The position numbers and the translations under genes were made by a program. Positions 27,309-35,457 of a stretch of DNA of 64,000 nt are shown one piece after another; within the stretch, counting starts at the first letter, position 1; each line of letters opens with the position of its first letter. The notes under the pieces were generated by a model. The model did no database searches, was not told the origin of the DNA, and was given only the letters and a program-made list of their open reading frames with translations. The DNA is from Actinosynnema sp042752395. GTDB lineage: Bacteria; Actinomycetota; Actinomycetes; Mycobacteriales; Pseudonocardiaceae. The stretch lies in assembly GCF_042752395.1 (NCBI RefSeq), contig NZ_JBHYXZ010000026.1, positions 1-64,000 on the forward strand, in the 5' to 3' direction.

Positions 27309-28810
27309 CCGACCACGAGGTGGCCGTGGTCGGTGGCGGGCCGGTGGGGATGCTGCTCGCGCTGGAACTCGCCACGCACGGCGTGCGCACGGTCGTGCTG
27401 GAGCGGCTGCCCGAGCCGACCGGCGAGTCCAAGGCGGGCACGCTGCACGCCCGCACCGCCGAGACGCTGCACCGCCGCGGGCTGCTCGACGCCGTGCAAC
27501 CCGGGCCGCACAAGGCCGCGCGCGGGGGCGGGCGCTCGGCGACGTTCCACTTCGCGGGCCTGTTCGCCCTCGACATCGGCCGCGTCGTGGACGAGGGGCC
27601 GGTGATCGTCGGCAGCCCGCAGGCCCACGCCGAGCAGGTGTTCGCCGACCGGGCCGCCGCGCTGGGCGCCGTGATCCAACGCGACAGCGAGGTCGTCGGC
27701 CTCGACGACCTCGGCGACCGGGTCGTGCTCGACGTCCGCTCGACCTCCGGCGCGACCCGGCAGGTCACCGCCGACTGGGTGGTGGGCTGCGACGGCGCGC
27801 GCAGCGCCGTGCGCAAGCTGGCCGGCATCGGGTTCGTCGGCACGCCCGGCACGGTCGCCGCGCTCATGGGCGACGTGCGGCTGCTCGACCCGGACGCGGC
27901 CCCGGTCGGCTGGCAGCGCACCGAACGCGGCTGGACGTTGTTCTGGACGAACCCGTTCGGCCACAGCAGGGTGTGCACCTACGACTTCCGCGACGCGGCC
28001 CTGTCCCGCCCGGACCGGACCGCGCCCGTGACGCTGGAGGAGCTGCGCACCGAGGTCGAGCGCATCGCGGGCCGCCCGGTGCCGATGGACCGGCCGCGTT
28101 GGCTGACCCGCTTCACCGACGCCGCCCTGCAGGCCGACACCTACCGGCGCGGCCGGGTGCTGGTCGCGGGCGACGCCGCGCACGTGCACTTCCCGGCCGG
28201 CGGCCAGGGCGTCAACCTGGGCCTGCAGGACGCGGTCAACCTCGGCTGGAAGCTCGCCGCGCAGGTGCGGGGCTGGGCGCCCGAGGGCCTGCTGGACACC
28301 TACCACGCCGAACGGCACCCGGTGGCCGCCCGCGTGCTCTACAACGTGCGCGCGCAGGTCGGCCTGATGCTGCCCGACCGGCGGGTGGACGCGCTGCGCG
28401 ACCTGTTCGTGGAACTCATGCGACTGCCCCAGGTCAACGACTTCCTCGCGGGCATGATCACGGGCGTGGACGTGCGCTACGACACCGGGCGGCCCGACGA
28501 CCGGCTCGCCGGGCTGTTCCTGCCGGACCTGCGGCTCCGGGTGGGCGCCGAGGCCGCCACCGTGGCCGGGTTGCTGCGCGCGGGCCGCCCCGTGCTGCTG
28601 GACCTGGCCGACCGCGAACCGCTGCGCCGGGTCGCCGCGCCGTGGGCGGACCGGGTGGACGTGGTCGTCGCGAGCTGCGCCGACGTGCCGTCCGCGCCGA
28701 CGCTGCTGGTCCGCCCGGACGGCTACCTCGCGTGGGGTGGCACGGGGTCGGAGCACGACCGCGACACCCTCGGCGAAGCGCTGCGCACCTGGTTCGGCGC
28801 GCCCGCGTGA
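27305..28810 (+). CDS. FAD-dependent aromatic hydroxylase (PheA/TfdB/RdmE type)
   Basis: A 501-residue class A flavoprotein monooxygenase. All three FAD/NAD(P)H signatures are present: the N-terminal Rossmann VVGGGPVGMLLALEL, the DG motif WVVGCDGARSAVRK and the GD motif VLVAGDAAHVHFPAGGQG near residue 295. The C-terminal thioredoxin-like domain typical of phenol and polyketide hydroxylases follows. Enzymes of this type hydroxylate phenols or aminobenzoates. In this setting 3-hydroxyanthranilate or a peptide-bound aromatic is an inferred substrate. The start is ATG 27305, translationally coupled to a leader frame; GTG 27278 is an alternative. Its promoter shares an operator with the MFS exporter. 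It converges with the BBE-type gene, with 6 bp between the stop codons. Confidence 0.88.
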   Translation: MTDHEVAVVGGGPVGMLLALELATHGVRTVVLERLPEPTGESKAGTLHARTAETLHRRGLLDAVQPGPHKAARGGGRSATFHFAGLFALDIGRVVDEGPVIVGSPQAHAEQVFADRAAALGAVIQRDSEVVGLDDLGDRVVLDVRSTSGATRQVTADWVVGCDGARSAVRKLAGIGFVGTPGTVAALMGDVRLLDPDAAPVGWQRTERGWTLFWTNPFGHSRVCTYDFRDAALSRPDRTAPVTLEELRTEVERIAGRPVPMDRPRWLTRFTDAALQADTYRRGRVLVAGDAAHVHFPAGGQGVNLGLQDAVNLGWKLAAQVRGWAPEGLLDTYHAERHPVAARVLYNVRAQVGLMLPDRRVDALRDLFVELMRLPQVNDFLAGMITGVDVRYDTGRPDDRLAGLFLPDLRLRVGAEAATVAGLLRAGRPVLLDLADREPLRRVAAPWADRVDVVVASCADVPSAPTLLVRPDGYLAWGGTGSEHDRDTLGEALRTWFGAPA

Positions 28811-28816
28811 CGGGGA

Positions 28817-30559
28817 TCAGGGCAGCCGCACCGACTGCCGGTGGCGGAAGAAGTCCGTCGGGTCGTAGGCCGCCTTCACCCTTTGCAGCCGGGGGTAGTT
28901 CTCGCCCCAGTACAACGCGTGCCACGGCACGCCCGACGTGTTGTGCTCCGCCTCGGTGAGGTCGGCGTCGGGGTAGTTCAGCACGCACCCGTCGGTGCGC
29001 TCGTCCGGGACCGGCACGTGACCGGTCCCGGCGTACAGCTCGGCGTAGAAGCGACGTGCCCACGCCACGTTCGCGTCGTCGTCGGACGGTTCGCTCCAGC
29101 CGGTCTGGATGTGCAGCTTGAACGCGCTGTCCCGGTGCACGTTCGCGGCGTCGGTGCGCCCGACGGCGTTCACCCGGCCGCCCGACGACGTCAGCATCGC
29201 CTGCGCGAACGGGTTGGCGAACCCGTCCCGGCCGTCGAGGTTGCGGTACAGGGTCGCCAGTTGCGCGTCGGTGAACCCCGCGCGGTGGTAGGCGGACTTG
29301 TGCTCGCCGCGCAGCGTGGGGTCCACCATCCGGGGGTGCATCGTGCCCAGGTGCCGGGTCGCGGTCAGCCAGCTCCACCGCTTCGGCCGGGCGTACCGCG
29401 TCAGCGGGCCGTGCTCACCGGAGGGCCGGGTGAGCGCGCCGTGCGGCAGGCCGACGCCGCGCGTGACGTCGGCGACGAAGCGGTCCAGCAGCCGCTCGGC
29501 GTCCGTGCCGCTGCCGTCGAGCACGGTGAACAGGCCGACCTCGCCGGTGGCGCGCTGGTTGAGCAGCAGGAAGCCGCACAACCCCGCGTACCGCCCGCCG
29601 GGCGCGGCGTTGGCCACGTGCCAGCCGGTCCAGTTGCGCACCAACCGGGTGAACGCCGCCTCGGTCATCCCGTCCCACGGCCACGCGATCGCGCTCAGCA
29701 ACAGCTCCGCCGGCGGCTTGGGCAGCAGTCGCGCCGGGTCGTCCGACCGCGCGTCGGGCGAGCGGAACAGGTACCGGGTGACCACGCCGAACGTGCCGCC
29801 GCCACCGCCGGTGTGCGCCCACCACAGGTCGTGGTGGGGGTCGTCGGGGTCTCGGGTCGCCACCACGAGCCCGGCCCGGCCCGCCGCGTCCACGACGACG
29901 ACCTCCACCGCGTGCAGGTGGTCGACCACGAGCCCGTCCCGGCGGCACAGCAACCCCCAACCGCCGCCCGCGACGTGCCCGCCCACGCCGACCGAGTAGC
30001 ACTGACCGGCCGGGATCGTCACGCCCCACGTCTTGTAGAGCAGTTCGTACACGTCGAGCAGCGTCGCCCCGGCCTCCACCGAGAACGCGCGGTGCACGGG
30101 GTCGAAGGTCACCGAGGTCATCCCCGACAGGTCGAGCACCACCTCGACCTCGGCGTTGAACACGAAGTCCTCGTAGCAGTGCCCGCCGCCGCGCACGGTC
30201 AACCGCTTGCCCGCCCGCACCGCCTCCTGCACCACGTCCAGCGCCTGCCGCGGCGAGGACACCACCCGCACCGACCCGGGCCGCCCCACCCACCGCCGGT
30301 CCAGGCCCACCACCAGGTCCGGGTAACGCGGGTCGCCGGGCTCGACCGTCACCGCCCCGAACCCCGCCCGAGCCCCGACTCCGGTCCCCGCCCCGACCTC
30401 CGCCGCCGTCCCGGCCCCGGTCGCCGCCGCCGCACCGGACCCGGCCGCTGTCCCGGGCTCGGCCGCTGCCGCTCCGGGCGTCGCCGCCGCGCCGATCCCC
30501 ATGGCGCCGGTCGCCGCCAGCAGCCGCCGCCTGCTGATCAGCCCGTTGTGGTCGTCCAT
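28817..30559 (-). CDS. Tat-exported BBE-type FAD-linked oxidoreductase 1
   Basis: A 580-residue berberine-bridge-enzyme-type oxidase. A twin-arginine signal (SRRRLLAATGAMGIGAAA) is followed by an unusual Ala/Gly/Thr-rich linker of about 45 residues. The FAD_binding_4 domain has the bicovalent flavin residues H127 (RGGGHCY) and C187 (GQCYSVGVGGH). The C-terminal BBE motif ends ENYPRLQRVKAAYDP. Such enzymes perform two-electron oxidations of alcohols, amines or C-C/C-N bond formation. The Tat signal implies export of a folded, flavin-loaded enzyme, so it may act on the product outside the cytoplasm. It is the last gene of the DAHP synthase/SDR/PhzD/PhzE operon, 20 bp after phzE. A paralogue lies at 40434-42077. 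Confidence 0.9.
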   Translation of the reverse strand: MDDHNGLISRRRLLAATGAMGIGAAATPGAAAAEPGTAAGSGAAAATGAGTAAEVGAGTGVGARAGFGAVTVEPGDPRYPDLVVGLDRRWVGRPGSVRVVSSPRQALDVVQEAVRAGKRLTVRGGGHCYEDFVFNAEVEVVLDLSGMTSVTFDPVHRAFSVEAGATLLDVYELLYKTWGVTIPAGQCYSVGVGGHVAGGGWGLLCRRDGLVVDHLHAVEVVVVDAAGRAGLVVATRDPDDPHHDLWWAHTGGGGGTFGVVTRYLFRSPDARSDDPARLLPKPPAELLLSAIAWPWDGMTEAAFTRLVRNWTGWHVANAAPGGRYAGLCGFLLLNQRATGEVGLFTVLDGSGTDAERLLDRFVADVTRGVGLPHGALTRPSGEHGPLTRYARPKRWSWLTATRHLGTMHPRMVDPTLRGEHKSAYHRAGFTDAQLATLYRNLDGRDGFANPFAQAMLTSSGGRVNAVGRTDAANVHRDSAFKLHIQTGWSEPSDDDANVAWARRFYAELYAGTGHVPVPDERTDGCVLNYPDADLTEAEHNTSGVPWHALYWGENYPRLQRVKAAYDPTDFFRHRQSVRLP

Positions 30560-30579
30560 GCCGCCTCCGCTCGATCCCG

Positions 30580-32457
30580 TCACCTCGGCACCGCCGCCGT
30601 CAGCAGCGGCGCGACCAGGTCCGCCAGGATGTCCGGGCCGTCCCGGGTGAGGATCGACTCCGGGTGGAACTGGGTCGAGGCGAAGCCGGGGCCCCGCAGC
30701 GCGTGCACCTGCCCGGTCGACGGGTCGCGGCTGACCTCGATCGCGTCGCCGAGCGGCAGCGGACCGCCGTCGTGCCGGGCCGCGAAGGTGTTGTAGAACC
30801 CGACGTGCCGGCGCCGGCCGAACAGGTCGATCTCCAGCTGCACGCCCTGGTGCGGCAGGTCCCGGCGCAGCAGCGGCAGGCCGAGGTGGGCGCTCAGCAC
30901 CTGGTGGCTCAGGCACACGGCCAGGAACGGCCGCCGTTCGCGCAGCAGCCGCCGCACCGCCGCGGCCAGGTGCGCGATCTTCGGGTGCGCCCGGTCGCGC
31001 GGGTCGCCGGGACCGGGCCCCAGCACGACGAGGTCCGCGTCGTCGAGCGCGTGCTCCACGTCGTAGCGCCGCACCGCGACCTCCAGGCCGAGCGACCGCA
31101 GCTGCACGTCGATCATGGACGTGAACGTGTCCTCGGCGTCGACCACCAGCACCCGCCTGCCCGCGAAGCCCGCCCGCGGCCGGGCCCGCCGGCCCGTTGG
31201 TTCCGACCAGAACCGGGCCAGCGGCTCGTTCCGCCGCGCCAACGCCTCCACCACCGGACGCCGCCCGCCCAACCCCGCGCCGCCGGACGGCGCCACCGAC
31301 GTCGCCGACCCGGTCAGCGCGGCCAGCAGGCCCGCCGCCTTCACCCGCGTCTCGGCCACCTCCGACGCCGGGTCCGAGTGCCGCACCAACGTCGCGCCGA
31401 CGCCGATGGCCACCCGGCCGGCCGCGTCGATGTCGGCGGTGCGGATCAGGATCGCCGAGTCGACCGCCTGCCCGCCGGACGGGTCCGGCCCGATCAGCGC
31501 CACCACGCCGCTGTAGTAGCCGCGCCCGGCGGGCTCGTAGCGGCTGATGACCTCGCAGGCGCTCTCCAGCGGGCTGCCGGTGACGGTCGGCGCGAGCAAC
31601 GTCTCGCGCAGCACGTCCCCCGCGGCCATCGCGGTGCTGCCCTCGATCAGGTACTCGGTGTGCGCGAGGCTGCCCATCTCCTTGAGGAACGGGCCGATGA
31701 CGCGCCCGCCCGCGCCGCACACCCGGGCCATCATCTTCAGCTCCTCGTCCAGCACCATGTGCAGCTCGTCCACCTCCTTGCGGTCGGCCAGGAACTCCAG
31801 CACGCCGTCCAACTCCGGCCCGGTCGGCGGGTACCGGTAGGTGCCGCTGATCGGGTTCATCACGACCCGGCCGCGGTCGAGGGTGACGTGCCGCTCGGGG
31901 CTCGCGCCCACGAACGTGCGAGTGCCCGTGTGCACCAGGAACGTCCAGTACGCGCCCGGCTCGCGGGTCACCAGCCGGCGGAACAGGGTCAGCGCGGTCG
32001 CGGGGGAGTAGTCGGCGATGTCGACCAGGTACGACCTCTTGACCACGAAGTTCGCGCCGACCCCGCGCCCGATCTCGTTCGCCAGCACGGAGCGGACGAC
32101 GTCGGCGTACCCGTCGTCGTCCACGTCGAAGTGCCCGTCGGCGAGCACGATCGGGGTGTCCGGCAGCCGGTCGAGCACGCCGTCGAGCGGCAGCACGGCC
32201 CGCTCGGACACCGCCATCGCGAGCAGCGGCGCACCGTCGTCCGCGCACGCGAAGCCGCGTTCGGTGATCTGCCGGTAGGGCACCAGCGCCAGCACCTGTC
32301 CGTCGTGGACGGACAGCTCGGCCAGCCGGTCGTGCTCGGTCAGCGGGCCCGCGAACACCTCGACGTGCCCGGAGCCGGTCGACTTGGGACGGTGCAGGAG
32401 GGCGTAGGCGTCGGCGTTCCCGGCCAGCAGCCGGTCCAGCAGGTCGGTGTCGGTCAC
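30580..32457 (-). CDS. phzE: 2-amino-2-deoxyisochorismate synthase (PhzE-type)
   Basis: A 625-residue fused enzyme that converts chorismate and glutamine to ADIC. The N-terminal two thirds form an anthranilate-synthase-like chorismate domain (NPISGTYRYP, EELKMMARVC, GSPLESACEVISRYE, GYYSGVVALIG). The C-terminal third is a class I glutamine amidotransferase (LVVLGPGPGDPRD, nucleophile in AVCLSHQVLS, and FHPES). The fusion order and the about 625-residue length are those of PhzE, not of TrpE/TrpG. Its GTG start overlaps the phzD stop (GTGA), so translation is coupled. With PhzD and the SDR it forms a route from chorismate to 3-hydroxyanthranilate. Confidence 0.93.
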   Translation of the reverse strand: MTDTDLLDRLLAGNADAYALLHRPKSTGSGHVEVFAGPLTEHDRLAELSVHDGQVLALVPYRQITERGFACADDGAPLLAMAVSERAVLPLDGVLDRLPDTPIVLADGHFDVDDDGYADVVRSVLANEIGRGVGANFVVKRSYLVDIADYSPATALTLFRRLVTREPGAYWTFLVHTGTRTFVGASPERHVTLDRGRVVMNPISGTYRYPPTGPELDGVLEFLADRKEVDELHMVLDEELKMMARVCGAGGRVIGPFLKEMGSLAHTEYLIEGSTAMAAGDVLRETLLAPTVTGSPLESACEVISRYEPAGRGYYSGVVALIGPDPSGGQAVDSAILIRTADIDAAGRVAIGVGATLVRHSDPASEVAETRVKAAGLLAALTGSATSVAPSGGAGLGGRRPVVEALARRNEPLARFWSEPTGRRARPRAGFAGRRVLVVDAEDTFTSMIDVQLRSLGLEVAVRRYDVEHALDDADLVVLGPGPGDPRDRAHPKIAHLAAAVRRLLRERRPFLAVCLSHQVLSAHLGLPLLRRDLPHQGVQLEIDLFGRRRHVGFYNTFAARHDGGPLPLGDAIEVSRDPSTGQVHALRGPGFASTQFHPESILTRDGPDILADLVAPLLTAAVPR

Positions 32458-33101
32458 GAGTCGGCCCCCGTCGACAGCATGCGCAGGACCTCCTTGGTGG
32501 ACGTGGTCGACGCGCACGTCGCGGCGGCGTAGGTGATCGCCATCCGGTGGTGCGCCTCGGAGAAGTCCGCGACCGCGTCGGTCACCAGGAACGGCCGGAT
32601 GTCCGAGCTGAACGCGTCCAGGCACGTCACGAGCACGCCCACGTGCGCGTAGACACCGCACACGACGATCTGGTCACGGCCGCGTTCCCGCAGGAACTCC
32701 TCCAGCCCGGAGTTGAAGAACGCGCTGTAGCGCCACTTGGTGAACACCGTGTCGTGCTCGCCCGGCGCGAGTTCGTCCACCACCGCGCGGTCGGCCTCGG
32801 ACACCGTCATGCCGGGCCCCCACAGGTCGGTGAGCAGGCCGCGTTGCGCCCGGGTCATGCTGCCGGGCTGCGCGGTGTAGGCGACCGGGACGCCGAGCGC
32901 GGCGCACCGCTCCCGCAACGCGGCGATGTTGGCCACCAGGGACACCACCGGTTCCCCGCCCGCCGGGAAGGGCGCGACGAAGTAGCGCTGCATGTCGTGG
33001 ATCAGCAGGATGGTCCGCTCCGGGTCGACCACCCACCGCAGCGGGCCGTCCGACCCGGCTGCAACGGGCATGGGGTAGGCGTCGATGGTCGGGATGGGCA
33101 T
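32454..33101 (-). CDS. phzD: Isochorismatase (PhzD-type)
   Basis: A 215-residue hydrolase that removes pyruvate from ADIC to give trans-2,3-dihydro-3-hydroxyanthranilate (DHHA). The catalytic aspartate is D36 in LLIHDMQRYF and the lysine is K122 in FTKWRYSAFF. The nucleophile position of cysteine hydrolases is replaced in CGVYAHVGVLVT, as in true isochorismatases. The N terminus (IPTIDAYPMP) matches PhzD. The ATG at 33101 has GGAAGGTGG upstream. It overlaps phzE by 4 bp. The gene before it is cut off by an assembly gap, but the spacing suggests a continuous operon. Confidence 0.94.
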   Translation of the reverse strand: MPIPTIDAYPMPVAAGSDGPLRWVVDPERTILLIHDMQRYFVAPFPAGGEPVVSLVANIAALRERCAALGVPVAYTAQPGSMTRAQRGLLTDLWGPGMTVSEADRAVVDELAPGEHDTVFTKWRYSAFFNSGLEEFLRERGRDQIVVCGVYAHVGVLVTCLDAFSSDIRPFLVTDAVADFSEAHHRMAITYAAATCASTTSTKEVLRMLSTGADS

Positions 33102-33111
33102 GGTCTGGCCA

Positions 33112-33360
33112 CCTTCCTCGCCGGGCGGCGGACGCCGACCGCGCCGGCCCCCCCCCCCCGCCCCCCCCCCCCCGCCCGGGAGGCGGGGGCAGGTGTTTTG
33201 GGTGGCGCCATCGCGCACCCCCGTCAACACCCCGGCGGGCCCCCNNNNNNNNNNTCTCGCGCTGGGGGCCCCCCCCTGATTCGACCCCCCATCTGCGCGG
33301 GCCCCCGCCGGGGGGGGCGCCCCCCCGGGGGGGGCCCCCCCCCCCCCCCCGCGCCGCGCC
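33112..33360. other. Assembly gap and homopolymer debris
   Basis: Around the N10 gap (33245-33254) both flanks are long C and G homopolymers and low-information GC sequence. The debris separates the last readable codon of the SDR gene from the region just upstream of phzD. SDRs of this type normally end within about four residues of the point where the frame is lost, so probably only a few tens of real bases are missing. Confidence 0.85.
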
Positions 33361-34095
33361 GCCGTCGACGGTGAGCGTCTGCATGGTGATGTGGGACGCG
33401 CGATCGGACAGCAGGTACAGCACGGCGTCGGCCACGTCGGACGGCTGCGCGACCTTGCCGAGCGGGATGCCGGTCCGGAACGCCGAGGGCACGCCCTCCA
33501 CCGAGGCGCGGACCGCGTCGCCGTCGTCCCACAGGCCGGTCAGCATCGCGGTGTGCGTCGAGCCGGGCGCGACGACGTTGCAGCGGATGCCGTGCTCGGC
33601 CAGCTCCAGCCCGAGGCACCGGGTGAAGCCGGTCGCCGCGGCCTTGGACGCCGCGTAGGCCGCCATGTCCATCCGCGCGATGCCCGCCGCGTTCGACGCC
33701 ACGGTCACGATCGCGCCGCCGCGCCGGGGGATCATGCGGGCCGCCACCGCGCGGCACAGGTTGAACACGCCCGTGCTGTTGACCGCGAACGTGGTCGCCC
33801 AGTCGTCGTCGGTGAGCAGGTGCGCCCGGCCGGTCCGCAGCACCCCCGCCGCGTTCACCAGCGCGCCGATCGGGCCCACCCGCGCCTCGACGTCCTCGAC
33901 CATGGCCCCGACCGCCGTGCTGTCGGCCACGTCGACCGCGTACGCCCGCACCTGGTCGCCCTCCAGCTTCGCCAGGCCGTCCGACGCCACGTCGACCGCG
34001 ACGACCGAGACGCCCTGCTCGACCAGCGCGCGCACGACGGCCGTGCCGATGCCGCCCGCCGCGCCCGTGACCACCGCCGTGTTGTCGTGGAACAC
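33361..34095 (-). CDS. DHHA/2,3-dihydro-DHB dehydrogenase, SDR (3' end lost in gap)
   Basis: A short-chain dehydrogenase of the EntA/DhbA type with about 245 residues readable. The NAD-binding TGAAGGIG lies at 10-17, the NAG-like motif is LVNAAGVL, and the catalytic YxxxK is YAASKAA. The C terminus reaches TVDGGA, where EntA-like proteins typically end GGAxLG(V/A), so only a few residues are missing. In this operon its expected substrate is DHHA from PhzD, giving 3-hydroxyanthranilate. The same gene logic (DAHP synthase, this SDR, isochorismatase, ADIC synthase) supplies 3-hydroxyanthranilate in the tilivalline/kleboxymycin and limazepine-type clusters. It starts with GTG one base after the DAHP synthase stop. 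Confidence 0.88.
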
Positions 34096-34096
34096 G

Positions 34097-35278
34097 TCAC
34101 TCCCCCCAGACCGCGGCGACCGCGAGGGCTTGCCCGGGGTTCAGCCTCGGGTCGCACAACGTCGTGTACTCGGCGCCCACGTCGGCCAGCCCGGCCTCGT
34201 CGGCCGCGCACTCGGTGACGTCGTCGGGCGTGGTCTCCAGGTGCAGCCCGCCCGCGACGCCGCCCGCGCCCGCGACGGCCTCCCGGAACGACCGGACCTC
34301 GCGGGTGATCGCGGTCAGCAGGCGGCTCTTCAGCCCTTCGGCGTTGGTCACCGTGTTGGCGTGCATCGGGTCGCACAGCCAGATGACCGGGTGGCCCAGC
34401 GCGCGCACGGCGGCGACCAGGGCGGGTAATCGTTCGGCCACCACGTCCGCGCCCATCCGCGGGATCAGCGTGAGCCTGCCCGGCGTGCGGTGCGGGTCGA
34501 GCCGGGCGCACAGCGCCAACAGGTCGTCGGCGGACGCGGTCGGGCCGACCTTGCACGCCACCGGGTTCACCACCGACGCCAGCAGGTCCACGTGCGCGCC
34601 GTCGGGCCGGCGGGTGCGTTCCCCGATCCACGGCCAGTGGGTCGAGCTGAGCACGGTGTCGCCGTCGGCGTCGCGTCGCAGCATCGGGAGTTCGTAGTCG
34701 AGCACCAGCGCCTCGTGGCTCGCCCACACGTCCCGGTCGCCCGAGGGGCCGCGCAGGAACGCCAACGCCGCGCGGGACGCGGTGTAGCAGGCGAGCATCC
34801 GGTGCGGGTTCGGCCGCCGCAGCTCGGGGTCCGGCTCCGGGCGGTTGACCATGTGACCCGCGTACACCGGCATCTCCACGCCGTCGACGCGTTCCACCGC
34901 GGCCGACCGGGGTTTGGCGAACTGGCCCGCGAACCGGCCGACGCGGATCACCGGCAGGCCCGCGCCGGCGGCCATCGCGCCCGCGACCGCGTCCAGCAGC
35001 CCCACCTTGCGGGTCAGGTCGCCGGGGCGGCACTCGGCCGGGTCCTCGGCGCAGTCACCCGCCTGCACGACCTGGGCGCGGCCCTCGGCCACCTCGGCGA
35101 GCAGCGCGCCGAGCCGCCGCACCTCCTCCACCTCGACCAGGCCGGGCATCCCGGCCAGCGTCGCGCCCACCTCGGCGGCGGCGCCCGCGTCCCAGGCGGG
35201 TTGGTGCGCGGCGGGCAGCGACCGTCGCCGCCGGATCTCGTTGTCCGGCAGCGCTCCGACACGATCCATCAAGTCCAT
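34097..35278 (-). CDS. Type II 3-deoxy-7-phosphoheptulonate (DAHP) synthase
   Basis: A 393-residue class II (plant-like) DAHP synthase, which condenses PEP and erythrose 4-phosphate as the first step of the shikimate pathway. Characteristic segments are QAGDCAED, RVGRFAGQFAKPRS, SHEALVLDYE, SSTHWPWIGERTR, NPVACKVGP and IWLCDPMHANT. At 393 residues it is shorter than housekeeping type II enzymes (about 450) and matches the PhzC/AroX forms found in secondary-metabolite clusters, which often escape feedback inhibition; that property is inferred, not visible. The ATG at 35278 has a weak ribosome-binding site, and an ATG at 35269 is an alternative. It opens the operon that continues with the SDR, phzD, phzE and the BBE oxidase. 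Confidence 0.93.
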   Translation of the reverse strand: MDLMDRVGALPDNEIRRRRSLPAAHQPAWDAGAAAEVGATLAGMPGLVEVEEVRRLGALLAEVAEGRAQVVQAGDCAEDPAECRPGDLTRKVGLLDAVAGAMAAGAGLPVIRVGRFAGQFAKPRSAAVERVDGVEMPVYAGHMVNRPEPDPELRRPNPHRMLACYTASRAALAFLRGPSGDRDVWASHEALVLDYELPMLRRDADGDTVLSSTHWPWIGERTRRPDGAHVDLLASVVNPVACKVGPTASADDLLALCARLDPHRTPGRLTLIPRMGADVVAERLPALVAAVRALGHPVIWLCDPMHANTVTNAEGLKSRLLTAITREVRSFREAVAGAGGVAGGLHLETTPDDVTECAADEAGLADVGAEYTTLCDPRLNPGQALAVAAVWGE

Positions 35279-35406
35279 GTGCCGAGCCTGCGGGACCGCG
35301 GGGCGCGATCGTGGCGAACCGGGTGGATCCGCGATCCAGTTCGTCACGGACGGTTCGACTGTGTCAGAACGTTGGGACAGACGGGTTTTCGCGCCTCCGC
35401 ACGGGA

Positions 35407-35438
35407 CCGGGGAGCGGACCCTCGGACCCGCTCCCCGG
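35407..35438 (-). terminator. Hairpin terminator downstream of the MFS gene
   Basis: CCGGGGAGCGG (35407-35417) pairs perfectly with CCGCTCCCCGG (35428-35438) around a 10-base loop. It begins 19 bases after the exporter stop on the minus strand and separates the exporter from the DAHP synthase operon. That operon then needs its own promoter in the 128 bp before 35278. Confidence 0.7.
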
Positions 35439-35457
35439 TGCCGCGCGCGTGCCGGCG

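Noticed and set aside
30580..32457. Fused anthranilate synthase TrpEG
   Set aside because: Operon context with PhzD, domain order and segment wording fit PhzE (ADIC synthase); a TrpE would not be coupled to an isochorismatase.
28817..35278. Phenazine biosynthesis cluster
   Set aside because: PhzC/D/E-type enzymes are present, but phzF, phzA/B, phzG and phzM/S-type genes are absent and an EntA-like dehydrogenase is present instead, which fits 3-hydroxyanthranilate.
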